Source: an uncultured Chloroflexota bacterium (GTDB lineage Bacteria; Chloroflexota; UBA4733). From it: DNA of 43,136 nt. Made by a program: the position numbers and the translations under genes. Below are positions 24,255 to 32,635 of the stretch, piece by piece (positions within the stretch are counted from its first letter, which is position 1; each line of letters starts with the position of its first letter). Under the pieces are notes generated by a model, which searched no databases, was not told the origin of the DNA, and saw nothing but the letters and a program-made list of their open reading frames with translations. The DNA is taken from the NCBI GenBank assembly GCA_937967325.1, contig CALBSQ010000122.1:1-43136 (forward strand). Direction: 5' to 3'.

Positions 24255-24320
24255 CCAGCCCAACGGCACCGTCACTTTCCTGTGCCCAGACGTGGCGGGC
24301 AGTGCATGGCTGTGGGAGCG
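24247..24320 (+). pseudogene. N-terminal remnant of a class III nucleotide cyclase, split by IS21
   Basis: ATG 24247 overlaps the end of the regulator gene. The reading is MADQPNGTVTFLCPDVAGS and then WLWER, which is clearly the opening of the class III adenylate/guanylate cyclase family (normally close to GTVTFLFTDIEGS and LWE). The metal-binding Asp remains, but neighbours are changed (CPD for FTD). The insertion sequence interrupts it after Glu-Arg. Joining across the element (resuming at 27160) gives RRPENMPGRSL, still cyclase-like for about ten residues, after which the similarity is lost. So only about 40 codons survive: the gene was already truncated before or besides the insertion. 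Confidence 0.65.
24315..24320. repeat. Target-site duplication, left copy (GGAGCG)
   Basis: GGAGCG directly abuts the left IS end and is repeated at 27154-27159 beyond the right end. A 6-bp duplication lies within the usual 4-8 bp range of the IS21 family. Confidence 0.8.
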
Positions 24321-24369
24321 TGTAAATTCAAGTTGTCAAATCCGCGGAATTCAAGGTAGGAAATCGGCA
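24321..24369 (+). repeat. IS21 terminal inverted repeat, left end
   Basis: The 49-bp repeat begins TGTAAATT and contains CCGCGGAATTCAAGG and GGAAATCGGCA, shared in reverse with the right end. Mismatches concentrate at positions 9-20 of the repeat. Confidence 0.88.
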
Positions 24370-24416
24370 TGTCGCCGCTCGCCAGACCGTCTGACCAGCG
24401 GGTGGTGTCCTGGGGT

Positions 24417-24689
24417 TCAGTCGCCTCCTTTCCGCAGCGCCGGATTCGCTGGCAAGATGAGGGAACCGTTCTCGTCCACCATGCGGTGGGGATGCTTCGT
24501 GCCTGGGAGTTGGTGCTGGCAGGCCAAGTCGATCAACCGGCGCAGGCCGAGGCTCAGGTTGCCGCGACCGACGCGGTTGAGCACGCCGACATCGGTGAGC
24601 CGGATGGTGAAGGAGTAGGTGGAGAGCGGTTCGCCTGGCTGATCTTTGGCTTTGCGCCCGGCACCCGGGCGCGCCCCGCCGCGTGCCAT
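24417..24689 (-). CDS. Small IS21-borne accessory protein, Gly/Arg-rich N-terminus
   Basis: The protein has 90 residues. The opening GGARPGAGRKAKD is a motif common at the start of small DNA-binding proteins of mobile elements. It is followed by SFTIRLTDVGVL, a ribbon-like strand, and a short helical part. I do not recognise a named family. The start overlaps the istB stop (TGATG), so it is coupled to istB, and it lies wholly inside the insertion sequence. Its role, if any, in transposition is unknown; a GTG three bases upstream is an alternative start. Confidence 0.6.
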   Translation of the reverse strand: MARGGARPGAGRKAKDQPGEPLSTYSFTIRLTDVGVLNRVGRGNLSLGLRRLIDLACQHQLPGTKHPHRMVDENGSLILPANPALRKGGD

Positions 24690-25529
24690 CACCGTCCCTC
24701 CCCCACGTGCGTTTGATTGGCAGGGCCATTCAAAGCGTCCGTCGCGACTGCGGGGGGCGGTTCCTGGCGCGCCGACGGGGTCGGCGGCAATACCGCCTCC
24801 TTGCCGCGCAGGCGGTGGGAACTGCCGCGCAGGTAGAAGACCTCACCGTGGTGCAAGAGGCGATCGAGGATCGCCATCATCAACGCCGTGTCCCCGCCGA
24901 TGACGTCCCCCCAGGTGGCGAGGCTTTTGTTGCTGGTGATGGCGGTCGCGCGCTTTTCATACCGCCCGCTGATCAGTTCGTAGAGCGCCGGCCCAAGGCG
25001 CGGATCGACCGGGAGATAACCGAACTCATCCAAGATCAAGAGATCGCAGGCGAGCAGCGGCTGGAGCACCCGCGCCACCTCCGAGCGCGTTGTCGCCCCT
25101 AGGACCTGATTGGCGAACTGCTGGGCGGTGAGGAAGCGCACGCGGTAGCCGAGCTGCACCATCTTGGTCCCCAGGGCCACGACCAAGTGCGTCTTCCCGA
25201 CGCCGCTCGGGCCGATCAAGATGAGGGCGCCCGCCTTCTCGATGAAGGAACTGTCGAAGAAGCGCACCATCACCGCCCGCTTGAGCTCCGGCCGCAAGCT
25301 GAAGTCGAATTGCTCCAAGGTGGCGGCGAACGGAAAGCCGGCTGCCTGGAGTTTCCGCCGGATCTGGTTTTCCTGGCGGGTCAGCACCTCTTCATTGAGC
25401 AACTCTTCCAGGAACTCGCCGTAGCCTAGTTGGTGGTGTTCGGCTTGTTGGATCCACTGATTCGCACACCTCACGGATGCGCCCCAGCTTGAGTTGGGTC
25501 AGCTTCAGTTGCAAGGCGGTGGTGCTCAT
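24689..25529 (-). CDS. istB: IstB-like AAA+ transposition helper, apparent N-terminal frameshift
   Basis: IstB helps IstA choose and join target DNA. The main frame (GTG 25474 to 24689, 261 codons) has Walker A GPSGVGKTHL, Walker B LLILDEFGYLP and the sensor part ITSNKSLATWGD, then DRLLHHGEVFYLRG. The expected N-terminus (MSTTALQLKLTQLKLGRIRE) is instead in another frame, from ATG 25529, which overlaps the istA stop by 4 nt, as is normal in IS21. The two frames cross between about 25474 and 25455, implying a one-base insertion near codon 25. Possible readings are a decayed gene, a sequencing error, or translational frameshifting; a shortened protein from the internal GTG is also possible. Confidence 0.8.
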
Positions 25530-27040
25530 CGTCCGGCTCCTTCCGCGACGAGCGCGCCCGCCCGGTTGGCGACGTAGGCTTCGTAACTGGACAAATCCCG
25601 CTCCACCTCCTGCTGGGTCGGCCCCAAGAGCCGGAGCGCCAGGCGTGGCGTTTCCGACGCCGCCGGGGAGGCGGCCGCTGGTCGCGCCCGCAGGTGCTCC
25701 ACCCCCACCGCATCCTGCTCCAGGGCGCGCTCCACCAGTCGGCAGAACGGGTCGGTTCCCACCCCCCTGGCCAGGCCGTAGAGGCCGGCGATTTGCTGGT
25801 CCATCTCCTGGTAGCGGCGCTGGCACAGCCGCTGGACGTAGGTCGCCACACTCGGTGCCAAGGCGACCAGCCAGTCGCGGTAGACCATCGTGCGCGCCCG
25901 CGGCTTCTGGGCAAAGACCGGCTCGTAGTGCTCCGGGACCACGATCCGCGTGCGGCGACCGTGGCAACGGGGATGGCTCGCCACCAAGGCCGTCCCCCGG
26001 TAGAGCGCGATCCGCTCGGGATGAATCCGCGCCGTGAGCGCCTGGCCGACGTAGGCCACCGGGACGGAGTAGCGGTTGGTGGCGATGGTCGCGAGGCTCT
26101 CCCGGCTCACCAGCACGCTGTCCACCAGCCCGTAGTCCCAGGCGGTCGCCGGCAAGGGGTTGCAATGTGGCCGTTCCTCGGCGAGCAGCGCCACCGGGAC
26201 CTGCTCCGTGGCGTCCGAGGGGCGGTCCTCGTTCACCCGCCGCAGCCAGGCCGCGCACTCCCGCTCCAAGTCGGCGTCGTCGTAGAAGGCCCGCCCCGCC
26301 AGGAAGTTGGCCTTGACGAATTTCACGAGATTTTCTACCGCGCCTTTTTGTTGCGCGGCGGCCGGGGTACACAGGGAGGGATGGAAGCCAAACTCCACCG
26401 CCGCCTGCTGGTAGGCGGGGGGCAAGATCGGCTGCTGCTGGCGATCCCGCCCCACGGTGATCGTCTTGGGATTGTCGCTCGTCACCACCCAGGGCACACC
26501 GCCCAGGGCCACGAGGCAGGCGATCAGGCAGCGCAGGAGCGTCTCGCTCTGCATATCCTGGGTGAAGCGCGCCCACATCCAGCGGCTGTACTTGAGGCGG
26601 GCCGCGAAGAAGTAGCGCGTCTGGCCGGCGAGGCCGACCTTGGTAAACGGCATCTGCCGGTGCTCGCCCCAGTCGATCTGGACCAGCTCGCCCGGCAAGC
26701 CCTCGAAGCGCACCACCGCCTGGGCCGGCAGGGCCCGAGGCGCCTGGCGCAAGGGACGCACATAATTGTAGAAGGCCACATCGCTGCCGGTAAACGGCCG
26801 CGCGGCATCGGCGCGCGCCAGCTCGACCATGCGCCGCACGCTCAGCCCCTCCTCCAGCCAGCGTTCGATCTGCTCGGCGAACGCCGCCGCCAGCGGCTCC
26901 CGCGGTCGCACGATCGGCTGCTGGTCCACCGGTTCCTTGAGCACCTGGGCGATGGTGTCCCGATGGTGGCCGACGAACGCCGCGATCTGCGTCTTCGTCC
27001 AGCCCTTCTGTCGTAGGTAGTGAATCGTCGATCGGTCCAT
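25526..27040 (-). CDS. istA: IstA transposase (IS21 family, DDE)
   Basis: The protein has about 504 residues. The N-terminal helix-turn-helix (LRQKGWTKTQIAAFVGHHRD) binds the element ends. The catalytic acidic triad of the RNase H-like core is visible: Asp in VQIDWGEH, Asp in VVTSDNPKT and Glu in QQKGAVENLVKF. A C-terminal region typical of IS21 transposases follows. ATG 27040 gives the family-like start; a GTG at 27052 is in frame. The stop overlaps the istB start by 4 nt. Apart from the divergent TSDN motif, nothing looks disrupted. Confidence 0.92.
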   Translation of the reverse strand: MDRSTIHYLRQKGWTKTQIAAFVGHHRDTIAQVLKEPVDQQPIVRPREPLAAAFAEQIERWLEEGLSVRRMVELARADAARPFTGSDVAFYNYVRPLRQAPRALPAQAVVRFEGLPGELVQIDWGEHRQMPFTKVGLAGQTRYFFAARLKYSRWMWARFTQDMQSETLLRCLIACLVALGGVPWVVTSDNPKTITVGRDRQQQPILPPAYQQAAVEFGFHPSLCTPAAAQQKGAVENLVKFVKANFLAGRAFYDDADLERECAAWLRRVNEDRPSDATEQVPVALLAEERPHCNPLPATAWDYGLVDSVLVSRESLATIATNRYSVPVAYVGQALTARIHPERIALYRGTALVASHPRCHGRRTRIVVPEHYEPVFAQKPRARTMVYRDWLVALAPSVATYVQRLCQRRYQEMDQQIAGLYGLARGVGTDPFCRLVERALEQDAVGVEHLRARPAAASPAASETPRLALRLLGPTQQEVERDLSSYEAYVANRAGALVAEGAGR

Positions 27041-27104
27041 ATATCTCAGCACGCTCCCTATCCCTCCACACCGCCTGCTGGCCGTATGGAGGCACTCTAG
27101 TCCG

Positions 27105-27153
27105 TGCCGATTTCCTGCCTTGAATTCCGCGGAATTCCGACCTGCAATTTACA
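27105..27153 (-). repeat. IS21 terminal inverted repeat, right end
   Basis: This is the reverse-strand counterpart of 24321-24369. It contains an internal self-complementary GAATTCCGCGGAATTC, which makes this end more symmetric than the left one. Confidence 0.88.
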
Positions 27154-27159
27154 GGAGCG
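27154..27159. repeat. Target-site duplication, right copy (GGAGCG)
   Basis: This is the direct repeat of 24315-24320. Removing the element plus one copy restores the cyclase-like reading frame (TGG GAG CGA AGG CCA GAG). Confidence 0.8.
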
Positions 27160-27206
27160 AAGGCCAGAGAACATGCCCGGGCGCTCGCTCTGCCGGCCCC
27201 AATGTC

Positions 27207-28346
27207 CTAGCAGTCGCAGGTGGAGGGTTCCTGCGGCGCGGGTGCCGCGGCCCCGTCGGTGCGGGCGATCACATGGGCCTTGGGGCGCCCGAAGCGGCCG
27301 TCCTGGAGCAGCCGGAGGGTGCCGTCCTCCAGATCGGTCACGTAGACGCGGTTGCCCGCGGCATCCACGGCCAGACTGGCGGGCTGGGCGCCGGCGGGCA
27401 GGGTGGCGAGCGGCGTCGCATCCGGGCCGCCCAGGACCGTGATCGTCCCGTCGCCGCGGTTGGCCACGAACACTCGCCCGGTGGCCGGGTCGACGGCGAC
27501 GCCGGCCGGGCGCCGGCCCACGGGGACGGTTTGCTGGACGACGTCGCGCCTCGTGGCGAGCACCCGGAGGAGGGGCGCCTCCAGGTCGGTCACGTAGGCT
27601 CGGCCGGCCCGGGCGTCCACATCCACGCGGTAGGGCGTGCCACCCACCGCGATGGTGGCCCGCACGGCGAGGGGCTCGCCCTCGAGGACGGTGACGCTCC
27701 CGCCGCCGGCGTCGGCCACGTAGAGGCGATGGCTGCGGAGATCGACCGCCAGCCCCAGCAGCTGCACGCCGACAGGGACACTCGCCATGACGGTATCTCG
27801 CGTCGCGTCCAGCACGACCAGCCGGCCGCTGCCGAGGCCGTGCTCAAAGGCGACCGTCGTAACGTAAACCCGATCTAACGCCGGGTCCACCGCCAGGGCC
27901 GTCGGTGGGTCCCCGAGCCCGACGGTCCTCGGTGCTGCCGCGCCCGCCGCGTCCAGCACCACCAAGCCGTTGAGGGTGGCGACGCAGACGCGGCCGGCGG
28001 CAGGGTCCGCGGCGACGGCCACCGGCAAGCCAGCGACCTTCTCCGCGCCGATCAGACGCTTGCTGGCCGTATCCAGCACGTAGACGCTGTTGTCCGCCGT
28101 GGCGACGTAGAGGCGACCGGCGCGGCCGTCCGCCGCGACGGCCAGCGGCGCGCTCGGCAGCGCGATCGGCTCGCCGTCCTGCGGGGGCTGGAGGGCGAGG
28201 CCTCCCCCGGCCAGGAGGAGGGCGAGCAGCGCGCCAAGCATCGTCCAGCGCACGGCACGCGAACGCCGCGCTCGCCAGAGGAGCAGCGCCGCCGCGCCCC
28301 CGAGGCTCGGCGGCGCGAAGGCATCGTGAATCGTCCGGCGATGCAT
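27207..28346 (-). CDS. Membrane-anchored YncE/YVTN-type beta-propeller, copy 2
   Basis: This 379-residue protein is a counterpart of the gene at 20622. A basic stretch (RARRSRAVR) precedes a hydrophobic anchor (TMLGALLALLLAGGGLAL). Propeller blades follow, such as RLYVATADNSVYVLDTAS, RLYVADAGGGSVTVLEG and RVFVANRGDGTITVLGG. The protein ends in PSTCDC, two cysteines at the extreme C-terminus. ATG 28346 has AGGAGGAG directly upstream. It diverges from the intact regulator at 28587, and the conserved pairing of propeller and HTH/NB-ARC gene suggests a functional link. Its 3' end faces the insertion sequence and cyclase remnant. Confidence 0.82.
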   Translation of the reverse strand: MHRRTIHDAFAPPSLGGAAALLLWRARRSRAVRWTMLGALLALLLAGGGLALQPPQDGEPIALPSAPLAVAADGRAGRLYVATADNSVYVLDTASKRLIGAEKVAGLPVAVAADPAAGRVCVATLNGLVVLDAAGAAAPRTVGLGDPPTALAVDPALDRVYVTTVAFEHGLGSGRLVVLDATRDTVMASVPVGVQLLGLAVDLRSHRLYVADAGGGSVTVLEGEPLAVRATIAVGGTPYRVDVDARAGRAYVTDLEAPLLRVLATRRDVVQQTVPVGRRPAGVAVDPATGRVFVANRGDGTITVLGGPDATPLATLPAGAQPASLAVDAAGNRVYVTDLEDGTLRLLQDGRFGRPKAHVIARTDGAAAPAPQEPSTCDC

Positions 28347-28435
28347 CGCTCCTCCTCTCGCGTCGCCCATCGCGGCGACAGCAGCGCGGCGGCGCCTGCA
28401 CTGAACGGCAGTGTGCGTCCAGCGAGGAGCGAGGA

Positions 28436-28493
28436 CCACGGACAGCACGTACACTTATGCCGCACAATCCTCGCAAGCCCCAGTTGTCCGTGG
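28436..28493. promoter_or_regulatory. Spaced inverted repeat in the copy 2 divergent region
   Basis: CCACGGACA at 28436-28444 is complementary to TGTCCGTGG at 28485-28493, 40 bp apart. A second interlocked pair (GCGAGGA / TCCTCGC) lies close by. It could be an operator or a folded leader for the regulator; it does not match the copy 1 palindrome in sequence. Confidence 0.35.
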
Positions 28494-28586
28494 CAGGCGG
28501 GCAGTCCGGCCTGTCCGGGCTGCGCGGCCCGGCCGCGACCGCCGGCCATACGGCCGCGCGGCGGGGCGCTCGCGATAGGAGGGGCC

Positions 28587-30980
28587 GTGGCCGAGACTAC
28601 CCCCGTGACCTTCGGCACGCTCTTGAGGCACTTTCGCCTGGCGGCTGGGCTGTCTCAGGAAGCGCTCGCGGAACGGGCCCGGCTCAGCGTGGAAGCGATC
28701 AGCGCCCTGGAGCGGGGGACGCGACTGGCGCCCCATCAGGACAGCGTGGACCTGCTCAGCCGAGCGCTCCACCTGAATGAGGCCGACCGCGCCCGGCTGG
28801 CCGGCGCCGTGGTGCGCCGGCGCGCGCCGCGATCGTCCGCGGCCTCCTGGCCGCGAGCCACGTCGCCGCCACTCCCGGCGCCATTGACCCGGTTCATCGG
28901 TCGGCAGGACGAGCTGGACCGGCTGCGCTCCCTGCTGTCCAGCACCCGGCTGTTGACCCTCACGGGTCCGGGCGGGGTCGGCAAGACGCGGCTGGCCCTG
29001 CGGCTAGCGGAGTCCGTGGCCCGGGCGTATCCCGGTGGCGTGGTCTTCGTCTCGCTGGCCGAGTTGCAGGACCCGGCCCTGGTGCTGCCGACAGTAGCAC
29101 GGGCCTTCGGCGTCCAGCCGGGACCGAAGGACCTGGGCGAGGTGCTGGCCGAGCTGCTGCGGCCATGCCGGCTCCTGCTGCTGCTGGACAACTGCGAGCA
29201 GGTGGCCGCGGCAGCGCCGGTGCTCGGCGAGCTGCTCGCCGCCTGCCCCCGGCTGGTACTGCTGGCCACGAGTCGGGCGCCGCTGCGGCTGGAGGCAGAG
29301 CAGGAGTTCGCCGTGCCGCCGCTCCGCCTGCCCGAGGCGGAGTGCCGCTTGTCGCTGGGGGAGCTTGCGCAGGTCGAGGCCGTGGCGCTCTTCGTGTTAC
29401 GGGCCCAAGCCGTGCAGCCGAAGTTCGCGCTCGGCGCCGACAACGCCGCCGCCGTCGCCGCCATCTGCCGGCAGCTCGATGGGCTGCCGCTGGCGATCGA
29501 GCTGGCGGCGGCGCGGGCGCGCCTCCTGCCGCCGGCGGCGCTGCTGGCGCGGCTGGGCCACCGGCTGAGCCTGCTCACGGGTGGGGCGGTCGACCTGCCC
29601 CCACGTCAGCGCACCCTCCGCGCCACGCTGGCCTGGAGCTACGAGCTGCTCGCTCCCGCGGAGCAGGCGCTCTTTCGCCGGCTGGGCGTGTTCGTCGGGG
29701 GCTGCCCGCTCGACCTTGCCGACGCGGTCGCCACGGCGGCTGGGCCGCTCGGCCTGGACCTGCTGGAGGGACTGGACACGCTGGCGCGGCACGGTCTGCT
29801 CCGCACGCAGGAGGCCGAGGGCGAGCCGCGCTTTACCATGCTGGAGACGGTGCGGGAGTTCGCGGTGGAGCAACTGGCGCTGGCGGGGGAAGCCGGGGCG
29901 ACGCGGGCGGCGCAGGTGGAGGCCCTGCTGCGCCGGCTCGATGGCGAGCTCGGCCCTGAGCCGTGGGGACCGGGCCTGGTCTGGAGCGCCTTGCCCCTCT
30001 CCCAACTGGAGCAGGAACGCGAGAACCTGCGGCTGGCACTGACGTGGTGTGCCGAGCATGGCGACGCCGAGCGCGGGCTGCGGCTGGCCACCCGCTCCAC
30101 GTTCCTCTGGTGGCAGGCGGGGCCGCGGGCGGAGGGGCTGGGCTGGCTGCGCCGCTTCCTGGACCAAGCGGGCGCCGCGGCGCCGGCCTGGCTCCGCCTC
30201 CGGGCGTTGTTCTTTGCCGGCGTGCTGGCCAGGTGGCTCGGTGATCTGGAAGCGGCGCGGGCCCACTTCAGCGCAGGGCTGGCGATGTCCGAGGCCAACG
30301 CGGACCAGCTGGCCGTGGCGCTCTTCCTCGTCTGCTTGGGTGATCCGATCCTGCAAGCTGGCGACCCGGCCACGTCGCAGGAGGCACTCGAGCAGGCGCT
30401 GGCACGGGCTGGGGGGAGGGGGCTGGCCGCATGGCTGGCGCTCGGCTACCTCGGGATGCTGTCCTGGTGGCGCGGCGATCTGGCTGGGGCCGCCGCTCGC
30501 TTCCAGCAGGAACTGGCGGTCTTCGAAGGAGTCGCCAACCGGCAGTATCCGCGGCGCTCGCTGGGCTACCTGGCGCTGGACGCCGGACGGTTCGAGGAGG
30601 CTGGGGCCCGCTTCCGCGAGAACCTGGTGGAGGTCTGGAGCCTGCGCCTAGACTATGCGGTGGTGGAGCAACTGCACGCTTTTGGCGCGCTGGCACGAGC
30701 ACGGGGCCAGTGGGAGCGGGCAGCGCGACTGCTCGGCGGCGCGGATGCCGCGCTGGAGCGGCTGGGCGGCGTGCTGATCGAACCGATCGGCCGGGGTGAG
30801 CGCGAGCGGACGCTGGCGGCGACGCGGCAGCGGCTCGGCGAGCCGGCCTACGCCGCCGCCTACGCCGCCGGCCGGGCGTTGTCGCTGGAGCAGGCGGTGG
30901 CGTACGCGCTGGACGAGCCGGAACGTAGCCCCCTCGCGACTTCTCCGATCGACGCTCCCGGGCCGGCGGGCTGTCTCTGA
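28587..30980 (+). CDS. XRE-HTH/NB-ARC/TPR transcriptional regulator, copy 2 (intact)
   Basis: This is a COG3903-type STAND ATPase of 797 residues. An XRE helix-turn-helix (residues about 8-62; FGTLLRHFRLAAGLSQEALA) is followed by NB-ARC with Walker A TGPGGVGKT, Walker B LLLLDNCEQ, TSRAPLRLE and GLPLAIELAAARARLL. A winged helix and a helical TPR-like C-terminal half ending ALSLEQAVAYAL complete it. Such proteins act as ATP-gated switches that change DNA binding when the repeat domain senses a ligand. GTG 28587 has AGGAGGGG upstream. It is divergent from a YncE-like propeller that may be the sensor or the regulated product. Its stop codon lies within a long hairpin (30953-31003). Confidence 0.87.
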   Translation: MAETTPVTFGTLLRHFRLAAGLSQEALAERARLSVEAISALERGTRLAPHQDSVDLLSRALHLNEADRARLAGAVVRRRAPRSSAASWPRATSPPLPAPLTRFIGRQDELDRLRSLLSSTRLLTLTGPGGVGKTRLALRLAESVARAYPGGVVFVSLAELQDPALVLPTVARAFGVQPGPKDLGEVLAELLRPCRLLLLLDNCEQVAAAAPVLGELLAACPRLVLLATSRAPLRLEAEQEFAVPPLRLPEAECRLSLGELAQVEAVALFVLRAQAVQPKFALGADNAAAVAAICRQLDGLPLAIELAAARARLLPPAALLARLGHRLSLLTGGAVDLPPRQRTLRATLAWSYELLAPAEQALFRRLGVFVGGCPLDLADAVATAAGPLGLDLLEGLDTLARHGLLRTQEAEGEPRFTMLETVREFAVEQLALAGEAGATRAAQVEALLRRLDGELGPEPWGPGLVWSALPLSQLEQERENLRLALTWCAEHGDAERGLRLATRSTFLWWQAGPRAEGLGWLRRFLDQAGAAAPAWLRLRALFFAGVLARWLGDLEAARAHFSAGLAMSEANADQLAVALFLVCLGDPILQAGDPATSQEALEQALARAGGRGLAAWLALGYLGMLSWWRGDLAGAAARFQQELAVFEGVANRQYPRRSLGYLALDAGRFEEAGARFRENLVEVWSLRLDYAVVEQLHAFGALARARGQWERAARLLGGADAALERLGGVLIEPIGRGERERTLAATRQRLGEPAYAAAYAAGRALSLEQAVAYALDEPERSPLATSPIDAPGPAGCL

Positions 30981-31003
30981 GCAGACAGACGCGGCCGGGA
31001 GCG
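30953..31003. terminator. Bipartite hairpin enclosing the regulator stop codon
   Basis: The outer stem CGCTCCCGG (30953-30961) pairs with CCGGGAGCG (30995-31003). The inner stem CTGTCT (30971-30976) pairs with AGACAG (30983-30988), with the TGA stop at 30978-30980 in the apical loop. No T-tract follows. It is a probable RNA 3' structure. Confidence 0.5.
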
Positions 31004-31100
31004 CCTGGGTGTGCCGCGGAGATGGCCGGCGCGGAGGCTCAGCCAGCGCGCGCAGTATGCCCGGTCAGCGCTGGTTGATCGAGCCAGCGCATCAGCCGGG

Positions 31101-32498
31101 TCAGCCGAAGCGCCTGGTCTGCCCCATGGCGGTGCCGTCCTGTACCAGGCCGTCGCGGCGTGGGTCGACGTAGCGTGCGAACCACTCTTCCAGCCGCGCC
31201 TTGAGCTCCTTGACGCGGCCGGCTTGACCGGGATCGCCGGCCAGGTTGCGCCGCTCGTCGGGGTCCTCGATGAGGTTGAACAGCTCGTGCGGGCCATAGG
31301 CGTGACGGTAAACGCACTTCCACTCGCGCGTGCGGACCATGCGCACGGGACCGTACTCGTCGAACACGACGACGTGCTCGCGCTCGGGCATCGTCTCGCC
31401 GCGCAGCAGCGGAAGGAACGACTGCCCCGGCAGGTTGTGATCGGCGGGGATGGGCAGGTCGAGGTAGCTGAGCAGCGTGGGCATGAAATCGTAGGCGGAG
31501 ACCATGGCCTCCTCCACGCGGCCGGCGGGGATGGCGCCGGGGTGGCTGAAGATGGCCGGCACCTTGATGGAGTGCTCGTACATGTTGCGTGGCGTGGTGC
31601 CGTTGCCCTTACCCCAGAAGCCGTGCTGGCCGCAGGAGAAGCCGTTGTCGCTGAGGAAGATAACCAAGGTGTTTTCACGCAAGCCGCGCTCCTCCAGCCG
31701 GTCCAGGATGCGGCCGACGTTCAGATCCATGGCGGTGACGGCGGCGAAGTAGCCCTTGAGCATCTCGCGGTTGCCCAGACAGTTCGTGGTGAGCGATCCG
31801 GCCCAGGGATGGCGCGGCTCCTGAGGGCAGGAGTTGAACGGGCAGTCGTCGTAGGAGTCGACGATCTCCTGGGGGTGGCCGGTCCAGGGGGAGTGCGGCG
31901 CGGTGTAGTGGACGCTCAAATAGAAGGGGATGTTGCCGTCCGCGTAGCGGTCGAGCAGCCGCAGCGCTTCGTCGGTGATCACGTCGGTGACGTAGCCGGG
32001 CTCGTTAACGAGCTGGCCGTTGCGGACCATGGGGGCGTTGTTGTAGGGCCCGCCGCCGACCTGGTGGACGAACCAGTTACTGAAGCCGTGCTGGGGGATC
32101 TGACTGTCGCCCAGGTGCCACTTGCCGCTGAGGCCACAGGTCCAGCCCTGGCGGGCCAGGAGGTCGGTGTAGGTCAGCTCGTGCTCCAGGTAGCGGATAG
32201 CGTCGGCGCCGATGTTGCCGCCGGAGAGCCAGTCGTGGACGCCGTGCTGGGAGGGGATGCGCCCGGTCAGCAGCGTGGCGCGGCTGGGCGAGCAGACGGG
32301 GGTGGCGACGAAGAAGTTGGTGAAGCGCGCGCCGGAGGCGGCCAGCCGGTCGATGTTGGGTGTGCGGATCTCGTGATTGCCGTAGCAGCCGGCAGCCCAG
32401 GGGCCTTGATCGTCGGTAAGGATGAACACCACGTTGGTCCTGGCTGGGTTGGCACGGTTTCCCTCGCTTGGTCCTTGGGTACTGGCTCCGTCAGGCAT
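31101..32498 (-). CDS. Type I sulfatase (formylglycine-dependent), apparently cytoplasmic
   Basis: The protein has 465 residues. Metal ligands appear early (ILTDDQ, Asp29/Asp30). The signature CSPSR carries Cys69, the residue that is oxidised to formylglycine, followed by TLLTGR. Further active-site motifs are SGKWHLG and FLSDNGF. Family members hydrolyse sulfate esters of sugars or small molecules and need a maturase, which is not in the window. No signal peptide is seen, so it may act on imported substrate. ATG 32498 lies 6 nt after GGAGGAG; ATG 32504 is in frame. It is divergent from the secreted-protein gene at 32636. Confidence 0.9.
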   Translation of the reverse strand: MPDGASTQGPSEGNRANPARTNVVFILTDDQGPWAAGCYGNHEIRTPNIDRLAASGARFTNFFVATPVCSPSRATLLTGRIPSQHGVHDWLSGGNIGADAIRYLEHELTYTDLLARQGWTCGLSGKWHLGDSQIPQHGFSNWFVHQVGGGPYNNAPMVRNGQLVNEPGYVTDVITDEALRLLDRYADGNIPFYLSVHYTAPHSPWTGHPQEIVDSYDDCPFNSCPQEPRHPWAGSLTTNCLGNREMLKGYFAAVTAMDLNVGRILDRLEERGLRENTLVIFLSDNGFSCGQHGFWGKGNGTTPRNMYEHSIKVPAIFSHPGAIPAGRVEEAMVSAYDFMPTLLSYLDLPIPADHNLPGQSFLPLLRGETMPEREHVVVFDEYGPVRMVRTREWKCVYRHAYGPHELFNLIEDPDERRNLAGDPGQAGRVKELKARLEEWFARYVDPRRDGLVQDGTAMGQTRRFG

Positions 32499-32635
32499 CG
32501 CCATCTCCTCCTCCACGCGGCGAGCACGCTGCGTGGATGGATCATATACTCTGGACGCCAGTCTGCGGCCACATCTCCGCTCGCCTTCCCGTGGAAGGCC
32601 AAGATCGGGCCGCGACAGCGAAAGGAGGATCGCGA

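Larger units (their letters stand above)
24321..27153 (-). mobile_element. Complete IS21-family insertion sequence (2,833 bp)
   Basis: The element is bounded by 49-bp terminal inverted repeats (24321-24369 and 27105-27153), 41 of 49 positions identical, both starting TGTAAATT. It is flanked by a direct GGAGCG duplication. It carries, on the minus strand, istA (DDE transposase), istB (AAA+ helper, overlapping istA by 4 nt) and a small accessory gene. It interrupts a cyclase remnant between the two copies of the propeller/regulator module. Clean ends and an intact target duplication suggest a fairly recent insertion, but istB appears frameshifted, so present mobility is doubtful. Confidence 0.92.

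Noticed and set aside
25694..27016. A long open frame on the plus strand (about 440 codons) across the IS21 transposase region
   Set aside because: It is antisense to istA, which has all catalytic motifs. The composition (His/Arg/Gly-rich) is what a shadow frame in GC-rich DNA gives, and no ribosome site is present.
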